In this document: in pieces, positions 63,762 to 64,000 of the stretch
Position numbering within the stretch: the first letter of the stretch is position 1
Layout: each line of letters opens with the position of its first letter
Assembly (NCBI GenBank): GCA_002835545.1
Contig: PIZK01000031.1
Location: 17,822 to 81,821, forward strand
Direction: 5' to 3'
Source of the DNA: Alteromonadales bacterium alter-6D02
GTDB taxonomy: Bacteria > Pseudomonadota > Gammaproteobacteria > Enterobacterales > Psychrobiaceae
Length of the DNA stretch: 64,000 nucleotides
Position numbers and translations under genes: made by a program
The notes under the pieces: model-generated
Databases searched by the model: none
Seen by the model: only the letters and a program-made list of their open reading frames with translations
What the model was told of the DNA's origin: nothing

Positions 63762-64000
<239 letters not shown>

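Overview
The window looks like the chromosome of a marine gammaproteobacterium of the Alteromonadales, most like Colwelliaceae (Thalassotalea/Colwellia). The clues are the conserved order aroQ-accB-accC-prmA-dusB-fis, a PhoPQ pair, moderate A+T content, many small family genes typical of Shewanella, Vibrio and Colwellia relatives, and the rRNA sequence at the right edge. The genus is an inference. No prophage, insertion sequence, CRISPR array or tRNA gene was seen.

Layout. 1-6307: the 3' part of uvrA, a CsdA-type cysteine desulfurase, and a PepSY-like protein followed by phoP-phoQ. 6550-11614: the housekeeping run aroQ-accBC-prmA-dusB-fis. 11650-17454: small membrane, Sel1 and lipoprotein genes, an S9 peptidase and a DUF2975/HTH pair. 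17735-26097: two large hybrid histidine kinases flank a split-borosin RiPP pair, a SonM-like peptide backbone N-methyltransferase and a SonA-like precursor. 26378-34815: a nucleotide phosphodiesterase, DUF4153, DUF2947, rlmF, a DTW protein, YdcH, a predicted beta-barrel and a Tim44-like protein. 35262-40874: a single-domain GIY-YIG nuclease, an RstAB-like two-component operon with DUF3019 and MipA/OmpV genes, and a MerR/CDF metal-efflux pair. 41591-49561: arsR-arsH, SEC-C, TPR, M28, YedE, DUF938 and NERD genes. 49893-54023: an A+T-rich block with a methyltransferase coupled to a PLD/SF2 helicase/S24 fusion, with a second methyltransferase convergent. 54908-62664: a SNF2 helicase, a candidate small RNA, and an AraC/acyl-CoA dehydrogenase/SDR group. 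62960-64000: the 3' end of an rrn operon on the minus strand (23S, 5S, terminator), followed by two broken 5S-like copies in a 315 bp tandem duplication.

The most striking feature at large scale is a family of intergenic hairpin repeats in nine clusters (8.9, 31.2, 33.8, 35-36, 41, 44.7, 47.9, 54.5 and 62.8 kb). Each full unit holds two hairpins facing each other. Both have about 8 bp of stem, a 9 nt loop and the same flanks (GTCRTYC...GRATCTC), but different stem cores. Diverged copies keep their pairing by compensatory changes. The densest cluster surrounds the GIY-YIG nuclease gene, which suggests that the nuclease recognises the repeats. The best candidates for new biology are this nuclease/repeat system, the split borosin locus, the methyltransferase-PLD/helicase/S24 module, the interrupted 5S copies and an orphan promoter-to-terminator RNA at 59.3-59.5 kb.
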